Under the pieces are notes generated by a model. It saw nothing but the letters and a program-made list of their open reading frames with translations. It was not told where the DNA came from and made no database searches. A program made the position numbers and the translations under genes. Below are positions 12,470 through 25,439 of a stretch of 64,000 nt of DNA, one piece after another (position 1 is the stretch's first letter; each line of letters starts with the position of its first letter). Origin of the DNA: Elysia crispata (taxonomy: Eukaryota; Mollusca; Gastropoda; Plakobranchidae); the NCBI GenBank assembly GCA_033675545.1, contig JAWDGP010005101.1, positions 16,300 through 80,299 of the forward strand, in the 5' to 3' direction.

Positions 12470-12632
12470 TTAGTTGTCCAATCTAGCCAATTCAGTGGTG
12501 TAAACATTCACACTTTCAGCATCGTACAGGACAAAAAATATTTGCTTCAAGGAGGATGACTTTGCTGTTTTAAAGTAGTCACGGATGGAAGCAAGGATTA
12601 TCTGGGCAGCAGTTTGTTTGGGAAATCCCGCA
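12470..12632 (-). CDS. MACROH2A: macroH2A terminal coding exon
   Basis: Begins with one base completing the split codon. Encodes [20 protein letters not shown], then a linker, [14 protein letters not shown] and a C-terminus ending LARLDN before [12 protein letters not shown] and FFVL[YF]D are macroH2A signatures; the aromatic residue in FFVL lies near the ligand pocket in vertebrate structures. Confidence 0.94.
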
Positions 12633-15600
12633 CTGAAAAAAAAAACGAGGAATTAATTTAATTTTTCTTTCCGTTCTAAAGTGTAATATGTTTGATCAAT
12701 TTTAAGTAACTATATGAAGCACAAATGGAAAAGAGACTAAGCCTCATTCATTCAGTGAAAGGCCATTTCTTTTGTTTCCTTTTTTTTCACTCATGCCAAA
12801 TTTTCAAATTCTTTAAGAAAGGTATTTGGACTTCTTTAATCTTTCATTGCTTCTTTATAATTTGTAAGAGAAGCAAATTCACCTTTACTTATTTTTTTTT
12901 CCCACACGACAATTGTCTACCTATTTATTTATTTACTTGAAGCCTTTTCAAAAAACTTAATTTTGTTTTCAACGTATTTCTTCCCCTCCTTTCATTGTCA
13001 GGAGTTAATCTTTAGATTGTGAAATTATGATCGGAAAAAAAGCCTAAAAGTGCAGAAGAATCCATTACCCTTTTACAAGATTGTAATTTTATATTTATGA
13101 ACATACGGGTTTTAGCCAAGAAGAGATCAATTACCACACAACTTGCTTTATATCTTTTTATCCAGCTTTTGTTCAAAACTGTGGGTGATGCAGCTTGCTA
13201 AAGTAAAGAAACTGTATTCAACGTAGGTTTTTTTTAATATTCCTGCGGCATTTTTACATTTTCTTCTGTACTGGCAAGTAGGACAATAAATCAAATTAAA
13301 TTATGTATAACTCAGGAATAAATTTGGTTATTTAATAACCGTTTACCTGTACAAAGTGAACAAAGAAGCAATAATTTTAGGCACAAAATTCTTAGCCAGA
13401 ATTCCTTTTTTCAAAGTGCATACAATGATACACATACATAAATTTATGATTAAAAGGAAATGGAGAAATCAGCGGCTTCATCCTATCAATTGCTTAACAT
13501 GAGGCAGTCTAAGTGTGAGATCTAACTAAATTAAATCCTCCTAATGCTCTGAAAATCGCCATTGGCACATCAATTCAAATTAAAATCTATGTCTTTGATT
13601 CAACATGCTTTTTTTCTCCATCTTAAATCAGCTAAAAAACAGAAGAAAAAAAACAATTAATTTAACAACTTGAATGAACCAACTTTTGGAAGTATTCAAT
13701 GTGAAGCTAATTTTGTACACTGAAAGACTTTTCTGTCTCAAAATCAATTTGCTTTCACAAAACCTGACAAGAGAAAAATTTGAATCCATATTCAATCATC
13801 ATTGTTAAAATAATGTGAATTTCATGATAGTTGAAAAACTTTCCCTCTTACCGGCCACTCCCTAAAGATGGAATGGCCACACTCTTAAGATTTTTCTCAT
13901 CTGCAAGTTGTAGACAGCTCTTGATAGATTTGTCTAGAAGAATCTGGGCATTGTCCATTTTCCACGTAGGCCCATTACAGTGGATCACAAATTTGGCAGG
14001 GATGTGGTGGGCAGGACAGATGGAGGCTGATAAAACATGTTTAAGAAAATCCACAAAATGTGAGATTTTTTTTAAAGATTAGATAATATTAGTAATGATA
14101 CTGTCATGCAGCCAGATCTGATGAGGTATAGTTATGAATAGCATAAGGCACCCTTTTTTGTCCCCAAAACACATAGTTTGCAAAGATAAATATTTGCAAC
14201 CTCATGAACACTGGCTACAAGACATGCAGTGCTGATTGTGCTGTCCTCAGGTTTGAGTCATGAAAAGGTTTGGAAAGCCATAACTTTTGCTGTTTTTTTT
14301 TTTTTTTTTAGAATAATCAGTTTTGTTTTGAGACATACACAATCAGCTCTGATTTGAATCAAGACTTACTTTCCACTGCTTATACTGGGCAAGGCCACAC
14401 TTTTCAGAGACTTGTCATCAGCTAATTTGAGGACATTTTTCACAGCTTTGTCCAGATTTTGCTGCGCATTTGTTTCACTCCATGTTGGACTGTTTACATG
14501 GATGACAAACTTTGCTGCAAACTTGTGGCCAGGACAAATGGCAGCTGAAACAATGAGATCAGCAGGTACACTCAGTACAATCAGGCATTGATGAAAATGA
14601 TGGGAAGACTAGAATAGCCCAGAGATCAAAGAGATCACCTGGTAGTGGTACAATCAACACAATCAGGCATCTGTTGATATGATTGGAAATGCAATTTAGA
14701 ACATTGATTGCATTGAGGCCTTGATACAACTGTTCAAAAAAACTAGAATTTGAGAGGAGCCAGATAACAAATTAGACCAATCAGATAAGTTGGTACACTT
14801 TGGCATTTTTGAGGTTTGGAAAAACTAGAAAAGCAGAGTACAAAAATGAAAGTAACACGTACAGTCAGTACACTAAGAAATCGATGAAACTCATAAGAAG
14901 ACCAGGGGAGCACATTAGAACACTGAAATCAGCAGGAACACTCAATCATGATTTGACGTTAGAAAAGACTGAAATAGGAAAGAAGAATATTGAGATCAGC
15001 TTGTACACTAAGTAAAACTATTGGCAAGGCTTGAATTACCCATTGAAGCCTACCCTTGGGAAGCATCATTTTTATCCAATCATATAATTCCAGCTGGTAT
15101 TTATCCACCAAAATGACTTTTCAAATCTTATGTATTTGAGATATACATAGTATGAGATCATTTTTACATACTCACAAATACATATATAAATAATATTACT
15201 GTCAATGAAAATTACACTGTGAATTTACATTTGAATAGTCTTATTTTTACAAAATGAAGTTAGACCAGCAACAGCCTAGTCTTCCTTTTTTCTTCTCTCA
15301 CTTTCGTTTAAACTCCTTTTTGCTCCTAAAATAAGAATTGAATTAAAAATTCAATTTCATTTAGGACCTATTTATTGATTTTGTTTACTTCAATACTTGA
15401 TTTGGGTTGGCAATCTTGTATCTTTTTCTTGCAAAAAAGCTTTAAGATCACCACGCATGGTAAACTTGACTTGTTAAAAAAAAATTAATCATTAGAACAA
15501 TCAAACAATCTTCATGTAGGAGCTACAATCTTAAAATTTTGCTTGTTTTCAATGAAGAAATCAATCAGTCAATCTTGTTGCAAGAACCATAATCTGACAA

Positions 15601-18600
15601 TTTTGCTCACCTTCCGCTGTGCCGATGGATCCCTGACCTTTCAAGACATCAACCTCTTGCTGAAATTCTTTTCCTCCTGCTCTTTGAATGGCTTGACCTG
15701 AAAAATTCATAAAATTTCAATACATATAGGAAATATTTGAGGGTAATAATTAAGAACTCATAATAATTTTACTACAATGATTCCAACTAATTTATTTAAG
15801 TGACCATCGATTCATATATAGATATATTCACATATTTTGTTCTAAGAAGATAAAAAAATTATACTGATTTATAAATTGTTAACTTAGGAGGCCTTTACGG
15901 TTTTTTTTTCCTCAATGAACTTCAATATCATAAAATGTGGCAAATTTTAGCTGTGGCTATGTTTAAAATAGAAGTGCTCACTTGACAGATAATATATGAG
16001 TCACACAGAACAAACCAGGCACAGGTTGGAGTCATAACATATTGAATTTTTCACTTAAAAAGAGTATTAATCTTTCATCCTTAACATAAACAAACAAGTT
16101 TGAAAGACCAATGTTTGAAAATCACAAATATGCAATGTGTCATGCATATAATAGACCTATTTCTCATATTTGTTTCCATTTATTCAATCAACGTTCCTTT
16201 TCATCATTTTCTTCTATTAATTCTCAAAGACAAACAAATCTGCGAGGCAGCCATGATGAATGAGGCACAATTTTGAACTTCACATAAGAAGTTTGTGGTA
16301 CACAATAAAAGGCAATTTTCTTCCCTTTTGTGGTTTTACATCTAGAGAGATTGGGCTCTAGCTCAAAGCAGTTACAAGTGAGTTAGGCCTGAATTGCTAT
16401 GGATATTTTGCACATAGAAGAGAACTATTTCTTGTCTCTGGTGTTCGATTCAAAAGGAAAAAAAAATAATAATATAGTAAACAAAAAATTTCGTTTGCAA
16501 CCATTTTGATTTGGGACAAAATTAACAAAATTCATGCTATTGTTTGTAATATTTTGCAAGTTCATGTAATTGTCAAACTATTTCACTTTGTGTACTCAAT
16601 CATGCAACACTTTCAGGAGTAATGTATATAGATTGAGCCCCAAGACATATCAGTATTTGAATCTCTTTTTAATATCTCGAAGTTACCCCATTGGTATAGT
16701 CGAATCCAGGCTAAATCACAAATATATAAAAATACAAGAAGTGGCTATAAGATGAGATGTTACGAAGGGTGATATATGCATGTGGCATTGTTGGCAAGAA
16801 ATAAAATTTTTATACAGCCAAGGCTTTATCCTCACAAGTCTAATAATTGGAATACAGCTGAAGAAACTAGACAATAGCATTGGCAGTGCGAAATGTGAAC
16901 TGGTATAATTGCATTGAGATCGACACTTGAGTGTAATATTTCCACAAATAGTAAAGAATTGGTAACCATTATAGGTAAAAACTGTAACTTACCAACTTCC
17001 CCTCCAAAATAGAAAGATGAGTTGGTAGGATGGACTATAGCATCTGCACTAGATTTCACCAAATCACCTTGCATAACTGTCAGCTGGAAGTTGATGTCAA
17101 ACAAAGAGAAATGAATCACAGTTATTTTCTCCTTTCATAATATATGGCAATTGAAAGATTTTTCATCAAAGATTTAGTTTCCATATACCAAGTTACGGGA
17201 AAATCAAAAGAAAATACTATATCCGGGCACATCAATAAAAAATCCTCATAATATCAAAACTCAAGCAGTGTTTTCTACTGTCTGAGTAACTGAGGGAAAT
17301 TGTAGATTACAGATGGTTCATAGAGTTAATAATATTTCAAGTCACTCTTGATAACACATTCAACTTGATGGTTTCACATAGTCAAGAGATTAAAAAATAG
17401 ATAAATACAGGAATATGTTAAATCAAAGTCGCCTTTGCTGATGATTGTTTAATTTGCTGCTATCATGCACATACCTTTTGTCCTAGAAATAATTTCTTCT
17501 CTGACAGCGTTAGGAAACCTCCACTTCCGTCTGGAATTGAGTCAGCCTACGATGAAGAAAGGGAGTCAATGCATCAACTGAAATCATTCTCAACATTAAA
17601 AAGAAAGAATGAAATGAAAAATATAGGAGAAAACCACCAAGTAATCAGGAACTCCAATGACAAATGTTGATAATGCTCTTGCTGAAGTTGACATAAGGGA
17701 CATTTCAATTAACAAGTGCCCTCAAATTGCTGGATAAAGATGGAACTCAACGTCACACAGTTATGTCTATGAAAGAGTATAGTGCAAGGTTGAAGTGAGG
17801 GATAGTCTTATAGTCTTCAAATTGTTTTTGTATTTGTGCTTTGCACAATTTACCTGTAAGCTTTAAAAAAAATTTTTAAAAAAAGCAAATTCTTAGTTTA
17901 AGTGAAGTTGCTCACCTTTTTTGGTTTGCCTTTAAAAGGAGCTGCCTTTATAAGAGATGCTGCATTAGCTGCAAGGGCTCCCTTCAGCTTCTTAGCTGTG
18001 ACATTAGTGGCAGCTTTAAGTTTTGAAGGAGAGATCACTGAGGGCCGACTTGTACTTGAAGATGTAGAACTAGCTGCTGCTGTGGCTCCTTTCTTGCCAC
18101 GGGAGGGACCTACCAATGCTGCATGTATTTTGGGAACCACTCCACCTTGGGCAATAGTAACATGTTTCAGCAGCTGCAGGAGTAGAAGGAAGCAAAAACT
18201 GGTGAAATGCTGAGGTCATGAAACTTGCAGTTATCCAAGAGAGACAGCTTGATTATGTAAACTATGACAAAATCATATATATATATATATATACATATAT
18301 ATAAGGTAAATGGTGTTATTTCACCACACCTTACAGAATGGGTTAGACTTTTTATGAGAAATAAATACTAAAAAGTCTGACGATCAAGCGGTCAACTATT
18401 TAAGTGATAGATCCTTTCTTGAAGTGAGTTTCCCAAGAGAAGAATTTTGGGATTTTTTTGTTCCACAAATGAAAAATTACGGAAAAGAATACAGCCTCAC
18501 CCAAGCAATCAAAGCAATTCAGGCTTTCCAACCCACATGGACATTCTGTGCAATATCCAGTCAAGCCTGAAGTGCGAGTTACTATATCACAATATTTTTC

Positions 18601-20075
18601 ACCTCTTCCATTTTTTTGACCAATGTGAAATTAAACAAACTTTTCAGTCATAAATGAAACTCAAAATGTTGCCAGATTTTGTATTCAATAAAAGTTAAAG
18701 TACCTGATGCAATTCCTCATCGTTTGCAATGGCCAGCAGAATGTGTCTGGGAGTAATACGGCCCTTCTTGAACTCCTTAGCTGCATTTCCAGCTAATTCA
18801 AGAATCTCAGCTGTATGAAATCAGAATAATAACATTTCAGGTTCATTTTTATCACTGTAATAAATCATGAAAACAACTACGACAGCAGTGCAGTCATCCT
18901 ACTGGAGTTATAGTCCTTGAGTGCTGAAATGAGCTTACTGTCAAATGTGGCATACTTAAAGATACAGTTGCATTGTTTGCCAACATATACCATTCTAATC
19001 GTCAGAAATTCCAGTTTAGAAACAATATGTTTTACTCTCTAATGACAAATTTAGAGAAATATGTGAAGTGAGGCTATGAAATGAGACAGTTTGCAGCTGA
19101 GAAATTTTTGGATAAATGCAATTTTACTATCTATAGAAAGTTTGAAATTTCCACTTTTTAAACAGATCTATTCTAATTTCTAACTTTCATATTGTCTCAG
19201 AAGTAAAACATCTTAAGTAGCCAGGATTTCAAGCTTTTCCCAAGTAGTTGTCTCCTGTAAAAGGTCACTACACATATTATTGATGCATTTGAAGTTATCC
19301 AAACTTGATTTTACTTTATAACCAAAAATAAATATTACGCTATGAGTAAGTAAAGTCATCTCCACAAAGTTTCCCCTAGAAGCTAAGAATGGACTTAAGT
19401 TTGGCATCTTATACTCCCCCGATTCAATTACCAAATCAATTTTTTTATTAACTGGGCAATGGGCTTCAAACAGGAACAGAAAGGTTGGACACAATGCAGA
19501 TCTTTAGTTCACTACAAATGTGGCTGTTTATTTTAACGTCTTTCCCACAAGATTCATGAACATGTCTACACAGACACATATTGTCCAGCAATTCGATGCA
19601 ACTGAATTTAATTTTGCCTTTGCTCCCACTGCCTCCACCCCATTCTAAAATTTGAGGGGTAAGGGATCTAAAGTCAGATTGTACTAAATCTTGAGTATGT
19701 TATTACAACTTGACTATGACACGCGAGTCATTGAACATGACTCATTGATAAGGATTATTGTAAAATGGTCATGAATGAAACTTGACAAAAAGTGTCTGTG
19801 TTGAGCCTGTACATTACCTTACCGTGTTTTATGCGTCAGTCACAGGCTACAAAAGTTAAAACAGATAGTAGACGTTTAGTGTGCTTAGGCCCCTGAAACT
19901 TACCAACAAGATATTCAATGACAGCAGCCATATACACGGGTGATCCAGCACCAATTCGAAGGTGGTGGGTATCTTTTCTCAGATAACGCAACATCCTTGC
20001 CACTGGAAATAAAACGCCGGCCCTTGCCGACTTCGACATGATTTTCTGCTTCTTTTTGCCTCCTCGTGCCGACAT
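12470..20075 (-). CDS. MACROH2A: core histone macro-H2A (complete gene)
   Basis: MacroH2A replaces H2A in nucleosomes and carries a C-terminal macro domain; in vertebrates it acts in heterochromatin and gene control, and some isoforms bind ADP-ribose. Coding exons run 20075-19904, 18810-18704, 18173-17916, 17546-17475, 17083-16993, 15697-15611, then one of 14544-14370 or 14026-13852, then 12632-12470. All junctions are GT/AG and in phase, giving 374 aa (the human protein is about 372). Residues 1 to about 115 are the H2A fold, about 115-180 a Lys/Ala/Ser-rich linker, and about 185-374 the macro domain. The start is the ATG of [11 protein letters not shown]. Two copies of the seventh exon make this gene unusual. 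The gene is divergent from METTL26, with about 7 kb of repeats between them. Confidence 0.95.
13852..14026 (-). CDS. MACROH2A: macroH2A alternative exon 7B (macro domain)
   Basis: 175 bp with acceptor tatcag and donor GTAAGA. Encodes (A)[19 protein letters not shown], then a helix ending [20 protein letters not shown], with the split last codon becoming Arg. This copy is closer to vertebrate macroH2A ([12 protein letters not shown] and PSIGSGR). It lies 343 bp downstream of 7A. Because 175 is not a multiple of three, using both copies, or neither, shifts the downstream frame. Confidence 0.92.
14370..14544 (-). CDS. MACROH2A: macroH2A alternative exon 7A (macro domain)
   Basis: 175 bp with acceptor gtttcag and donor GTAAG. 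Encodes (A)[19 protein letters not shown], then a helix ending [20 protein letters not shown], with the split last codon becoming Asn. It aligns along its whole length to exon 7B: 36 of 59 residues identical by my count. Its glycine loop reads PSISSGN, departing from the usual PSIGSGR. Splice phases are identical to 7B, so either fits between exons 6 and 8. Confidence 0.9.
15611..15697 (-). CDS. MACROH2A: macroH2A coding exon 6: macro domain
   Basis: Encodes (G)[16 protein letters not shown] then [12 protein letters not shown](A). It corresponds to the human segment containing KKGGKEFVEAV. It ends after one base of the Ala codon, the phase required by both alternative downstream exons. Confidence 0.92.
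16993..17083 (-). CDS. MACROH2A: macroH2A coding exon 5: first ligand-loop exon of the macro domain
   Basis: Encodes [20 protein letters not shown] then [10 protein letters not shown](G). The QGD aspartate and the A-I-V-H-P-T-N strand-loop form the first ligand-binding edge in macro domains. FYFGGEVG resembles the vertebrate macroH2A1.2/macroH2A2 form more than the macroH2A1.1 exon. This is the exon position that is alternative in vertebrate MACROH2A1; I found no second copy of it here. Confidence 0.92.
17475..17546 (-). CDS. MACROH2A: macroH2A coding exon 4: entry into the macro domain
   Basis: 24 codons: [20 protein letters not shown] then LGQK. This matches the segment before the macro domain (family form FTVLS.KSLFLGQKL). 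Phase 0 to 0; acceptor gtag, donor GTATGT. Confidence 0.92.
17916..18173 (-). CDS. MACROH2A: macroH2A coding exon 3: H2A docking end and basic linker
   Basis: 86 codons. Begins [17 protein letters not shown], the end of the histone region, followed by a low-complexity Ala/Ser/Lys linker ([18 protein letters not shown] and later [17 protein letters not shown]). The linker is basic, as in vertebrate macroH2A, where it binds DNA between nucleosomes. Acceptor tgcag, donor GTGAGC. Confidence 0.93.
18275..18303. repeat. (TA)n microsatellite in macroH2A intron 2
   Basis: Alternating TA with a single C interruption. Confidence 0.85.
18704..18810 (-). CDS. MACROH2A: macroH2A coding exon 2: C-terminal part of the H2A fold
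   Basis: Encodes (A)[16 protein letters not shown] then [19 protein letters not shown]. It includes the acidic AEILEL stretch of the nucleosome acidic patch and the conserved RHILLA..NDEEL helix of H2A. Acceptor tacag, donor GTACTT; 107 bp, phase 1 to 0. Confidence 0.95.
19904..20075 (-). CDS. MACROH2A: macroH2A coding exon 1: N-terminal half of the H2A fold
   Basis: Encodes [20 protein letters not shown], then [14 protein letters not shown] and [18 protein letters not shown], the H2A N-tail, alpha-1 and much of alpha-2. It ends after one base of an Ala codon, before GTAAGT. The 5' UTR may continue directly upstream or begin in a separate exon; the bases before the ATG end in ACAAG, which could be a weak acceptor. 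Confidence 0.93.
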
Positions 20076-20800
20076 CTTGTGTCGAGTTGGATGGTTTTTA
20101 GAGGTGATATGATGGGGTGAAAAGAAGGTGCGATAAACTTGTAAATTAGGTGGATTTTCAACAGGAATGCCACTTCACAATCCCACTTTTGTCACAGGTA
20201 GTTATTGAAGTTTGTACTTGTATCAATGTGGTGCGTGCCTGAGCCAGTCTAAGATATATTTTAAGTTAAAAAGTGTGGTGAAATCTGAGAGATCTGATTT
20301 TTCGTCGTGGCTGAAGTCTGGTCTTTGCTAGGTCTATATCTAGATCTGATTTGAATTGCACTACTCAGGCGTCGAACAGGGATCAAGAAAAGCCAGTCTC
20401 GATTTTAGGTAAATACACAAATCTATAGGCCTATCTATCAGCCCCACGTAGAGTCCTAAACAACCCAGCCCACTTTGATAAAATCAATCCTACTACAACG
20501 CCATGGTAGCCGAAGCAAACACAAGAGACCTGTTGGTTGACCCGCCGCCTCCATCCCCTCTCCCTATTTCTTTCCGAGGATTTCCTGTCAGTGCTTCTCA
20601 AATACATGTAAACTGGCACATTAGAGAAGTTTGTTGATTAGTTATGATTCCTGGAATGATAGAAAAGTATCAATCTTTTTTATTCAATTTTGCAATTATT
20701 GAAATTATTTTATTGATTAGATAAAACTAAATATACACAGTACAAAAAGTTTCAAAGGGCCACTTTTTAACTCGATTTGAGAACCAGATTTGTTCCGCGA
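20076..20800. other. 5' flank / promoter-side region of macroH2A
   Basis: Lies immediately upstream of the macroH2A start codon on the minus strand and should contain the 5' UTR and promoter. I see no confident TATA box, initiator or upstream exon. Confidence 0.35.
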
Positions 20801-20801
20801 A

Positions 20802-22460
<1,659 letters not shown>

Positions 22461-22510
22461 CTCTTTCTTTCTCTCTCTCTCTCTCTTCTCCCTTCTCTCT
22501 TATTTCATAC

Positions 22511-22544
<34 letters not shown>

Positions 22545-22599
22545 AACTCCTTTTTTCCCTCTTTTTCTCGCCCTCTTTATAAATTGTTCGCCTACTTTC

Positions 22600-23735
22600 T
22601 TCCTTCTTACTACGTCGAAGGCTTTTGTGAGGTCGATGAAGGCAATGTACAGTGGGCGTCTCTGTTCGCGGGACTTCTCTTGGAGCTACCTGAGAGAGAT
22701 CACCATATCGATTGTTGCCCTTTCTGACCGGAACCCGCTCTGTGACCTCTGGGTAGACGCGGTCAGTCAGCCTCTGCAGTTTGCTGATCGCGACGCTAAC
22801 AGAAGCTCTTCCGACGAAGCTGAGGAGTTGTTGCAGTAGCTGCACTCGCCCTTGTTCTTGTAGATGGTGACAATCTTAGGGTACCCCGCATGACCTGGGG
22901 GCATCGTGCCTTCCTTCCAGCATTGAAGCAGAAGTTTGTGCAGGTGGCTTAGTAGGGAATTGTCGCTCCCGAGCTTGATAATCTTGGGTGCAAGACCGTC
23001 ACTGCCTGGTGCTTTGCCGCCGACTAGGGACTTGATAACTTTTCTCAGCTCGTCAATTATGAGTAGTGAGTTATTGACAATGGTCTCCCTGAAGTAGAGC
23101 TCCAGGTAATGCTCCGTCCATCTTTCCGTCTGCATACCTCGGTCGGTGATGATCTCGCCTGAGATGGATATATGAGGGGAGCGGTCTTGATTACGCTTGG
23201 GACGAAGGCTGCCTTTATGCGCCATTACATGCCAGGGGTATTACCGCAGTCCGCAGCGAACTGAATGCTCTGGCACAAGTCAAAACCAATTGTCATTTGC
23301 ACACTTTCGAGAAATCTTCTTGACGTTGTTCCGAGCAGCTCTGTGGGTAGCGTTGTCTCCTGTGCTTGAGAAGTTTGGTAGTGATCACGGGCTCCATCCC
23401 TTCAATATTTACTTTTTCTCTTTCGCATTAAAAAACGTCTGAAGCGACCTCACACATGCCGTCCCGGATATAATTAATTCCATCGCGCTGTGGCACTGTC
23501 AGTTGGGCAGTCTCCTAAGATATTCTTCATGGTCTCGACGAAGCGTTCTCGTGGTCCTGAGAGTAGCACCCTGGTAGTATCACAAAATGCGCGTTCTTGC
23601 TGTTTGGAGCAATGAATGCTCTAGGGCTAGAGACGCACGTTGCTGCAGACCAGGAAGTGATCCGTGTCGCAGTCGGTGTTGTGATAGGTGCGGATGACTA
23701 GCATTCAGTTGAGCACAGACTTCCTTTCTCAAAAA
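22600..23735 (-). mobile_element. LINE fragment, minus strand: endonuclease end and first part of reverse transcriptase
   Basis: From high to low coordinate: LVIRTYHNTDCDTDHFLV (23628-23700), the C-terminal end of an apurinic-type endonuclease with its D-H pair; then ETMKNILGDCPTDS (around 23500); then a 152-residue open stretch (23225-22767) with LVGGKAPGSDGLAPKII and KIVTIYKNKGE, the start of a LINE reverse transcriptase; then, in another frame, YIAFIDLTKAF (around 22617-22650), holding the first catalytic aspartate motif. Stops and shifts break the frame. The family differs from the three LINE copies elsewhere in the window. Confidence 0.8.
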
Positions 23736-23737
23736 AA

Positions 23738-24468
23738 TTGGGTGTTACCAAAGCTTTAGGAGATGATCACATCTTCCTCAACGGCATGAACGGTTCAGTC
23801 CATCTCGACGTATCATTCTCAGATCCGTTGTCAATCAAGAACGGCGTAAAGCAAGTTAATATGTGTTCTGGCTCCGGCACTTCTCGGTCCGTTCTTCTCA
23901 CTACTCCTGCGCTTCGCTTTCCGCGAGTCTAAAGACGGTATCTTCCTCCATATCAGGAGCCACGGCAACCTTTTCAACTAGGTCCGCTTATGTGCCGAGA
24001 CCAAGGGGCACCGAGTTCTCATCATGGAGTTGTTATTTGCTGACTATGCCATTCTAACCACTCAAGCCGAGGGGGCACTGCAACGGCTCATCATGCGCTT
24101 TGCGGAAGCATCTAAGGAGTGTGGCCTAACCTAAAGCCTAAAAAAAAAGGACTGAAATCCTGGTTCAAGATATCAGCGACATCCCATACAACACCATTGA
24201 CGAGCACCGCCCTAGAGGTAATTGACAGCTTCGTCTCCCTTGGCTCCTGCATCTCTAGCAAGCTATCCCTGAACTTTGAGCTCAGTTTTTGGATAGGAAA
24301 GAGAGTCTGGAAGAATCCCATCTTGATTATCAACACACAGTTGAAGGCATATCAAGTCTGTGTACCGAGCACCCTTCTGAATGGCAGTAAGACCTGGTAC
24401 CTCTACTACCGTCAAGAAGGCAGGCTAAATGCTTTTCACGAATGGAAGCTATAAAGAGAGTGAAAGAG

Positions 24469-24470
<2 letters not shown>
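23738..24470 (+). mobile_element. LINE fragment, plus strand: palm and C-terminal reverse transcriptase
   Basis: Plus-strand pieces of the same type of LINE: a stretch around 23800-23870 with SVHLDVSFSDPLSIKNGVKQ, then FAFRESKDGIFLHIRS in another frame, then LFADYAILTTQAEGALQRLI (24033-24092), and IDSFVSLGSCISS further on. The sequence runs to a point where a GA microsatellite takes over. The catalytic box reads FADY where active enzymes have FADD. It sits back to back with the minus-strand fragment at 22600-23735. Confidence 0.78.
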
Positions 24471-24501
<31 letters not shown>

Positions 24502-24514
24502 AACAGACAGACAG

Positions 24515-24569
<55 letters not shown>

Positions 24570-24627
24570 CAAACAGACAGACAGAGACAAACAGACAGAC
24601 AGACAGACAGACAGTCAGTCAGACAGA
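24463..24627. repeat. nested GA / GACA microsatellite with a 70-bp higher-order period
   Basis: A (GA)n block followed by ACAAACAGACAGACAGAGAC and a (GACA)n tail occurs twice in tandem. The junction GACAAAC is at 24498 and 24568, exactly 70 bp apart. Confidence 0.9.
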
Positions 24628-24810
24628 GAGGTATTATATGTCGTCCCTCCAAGATAGGCTTGTATGTATGCATAATTACTTGGGCATCCACATGAGTCAA
24701 CTCGATTTTGTTGTACGGTAAGCAGTCAGCCGGATAAAAACAATGATCATAACACCCCGACAAAAACCTTTTTTTTTTATTTATTTAAATGTACCCCGAC
24801 ATTACAAGTT

Positions 24811-25170
24811 CAAAATCATCGAGACCATGAAGAATATCTTAGGAGACTGCCCAACTGACAGTGTCACAGCGCGATGGAACTCAAAATCGGCCCAACAGCT
24901 GCGCAGATGACTAAGTGTGGAAGAAACATGAATGCTACCAGCATTAAACTGCATCTTAAATGTCACGAATAAGCAGTTTGGGACGTTTAGGACCTCATGA
25001 TTATGTCAGCATTTTCTTGCACATTTCTGACAGAAACTTGCAAGACTTTACGCATCTTATCCAACCAATAATGTTGGTCATACGGCGCGTTTCATTTTGA
25101 AGGATTGCTTTGAGCTAAATTTTCAATCAAGAGCTGTACCAAGAGGCCAGTTTTGTAAATCCTAATGTTC
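24811..25170 (+). mobile_element. LINE fragment, plus strand: endonuclease-to-RT linker
   Basis: Plus-strand translation begins FKIIETMKNILGDCPTDS then VTARWNS, the same linker seen on the minus strand near 23500. Bases 24816-24879 are a near-perfect inverse complement of 23478-23541 (62 of 64 by eye). The rest decays into AT-rich sequence. Confidence 0.65.
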
Positions 25171-25306
25171 ATTTTTATTCAGTTCAAATTCATAAACATA
25201 CGATTTCACTAATGTTGTATTGAATCGGTTAGAAAAATAATTGACAAAAGATTAACAACAGCTTTAAATGTTGCCAGAATAGGCATTATTGTCATTACCT
25301 TACCAA

Positions 25307-25310
<4 letters not shown>

Positions 25311-25373
<63 letters not shown>
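25311..25373. repeat. (CT)n microsatellite, 63 bp
   Basis: Perfect CT dinucleotide array. Confidence 0.96.
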
Positions 25374-25377
<4 letters not shown>

Positions 25378-25439
25378 CCATCAACAGTGGCAACTGCCAA
25401 GACATAAAACATAACCGAAGGCTCGAGTTCGAGTGTGTC

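Noticed and set aside
16833-17119. 95-codon minus-strand open frame as a separate gene
   Set aside because: It is macroH2A exon 5 read through into intron on both sides; splice sites at 17083 and 16993 define the exon.
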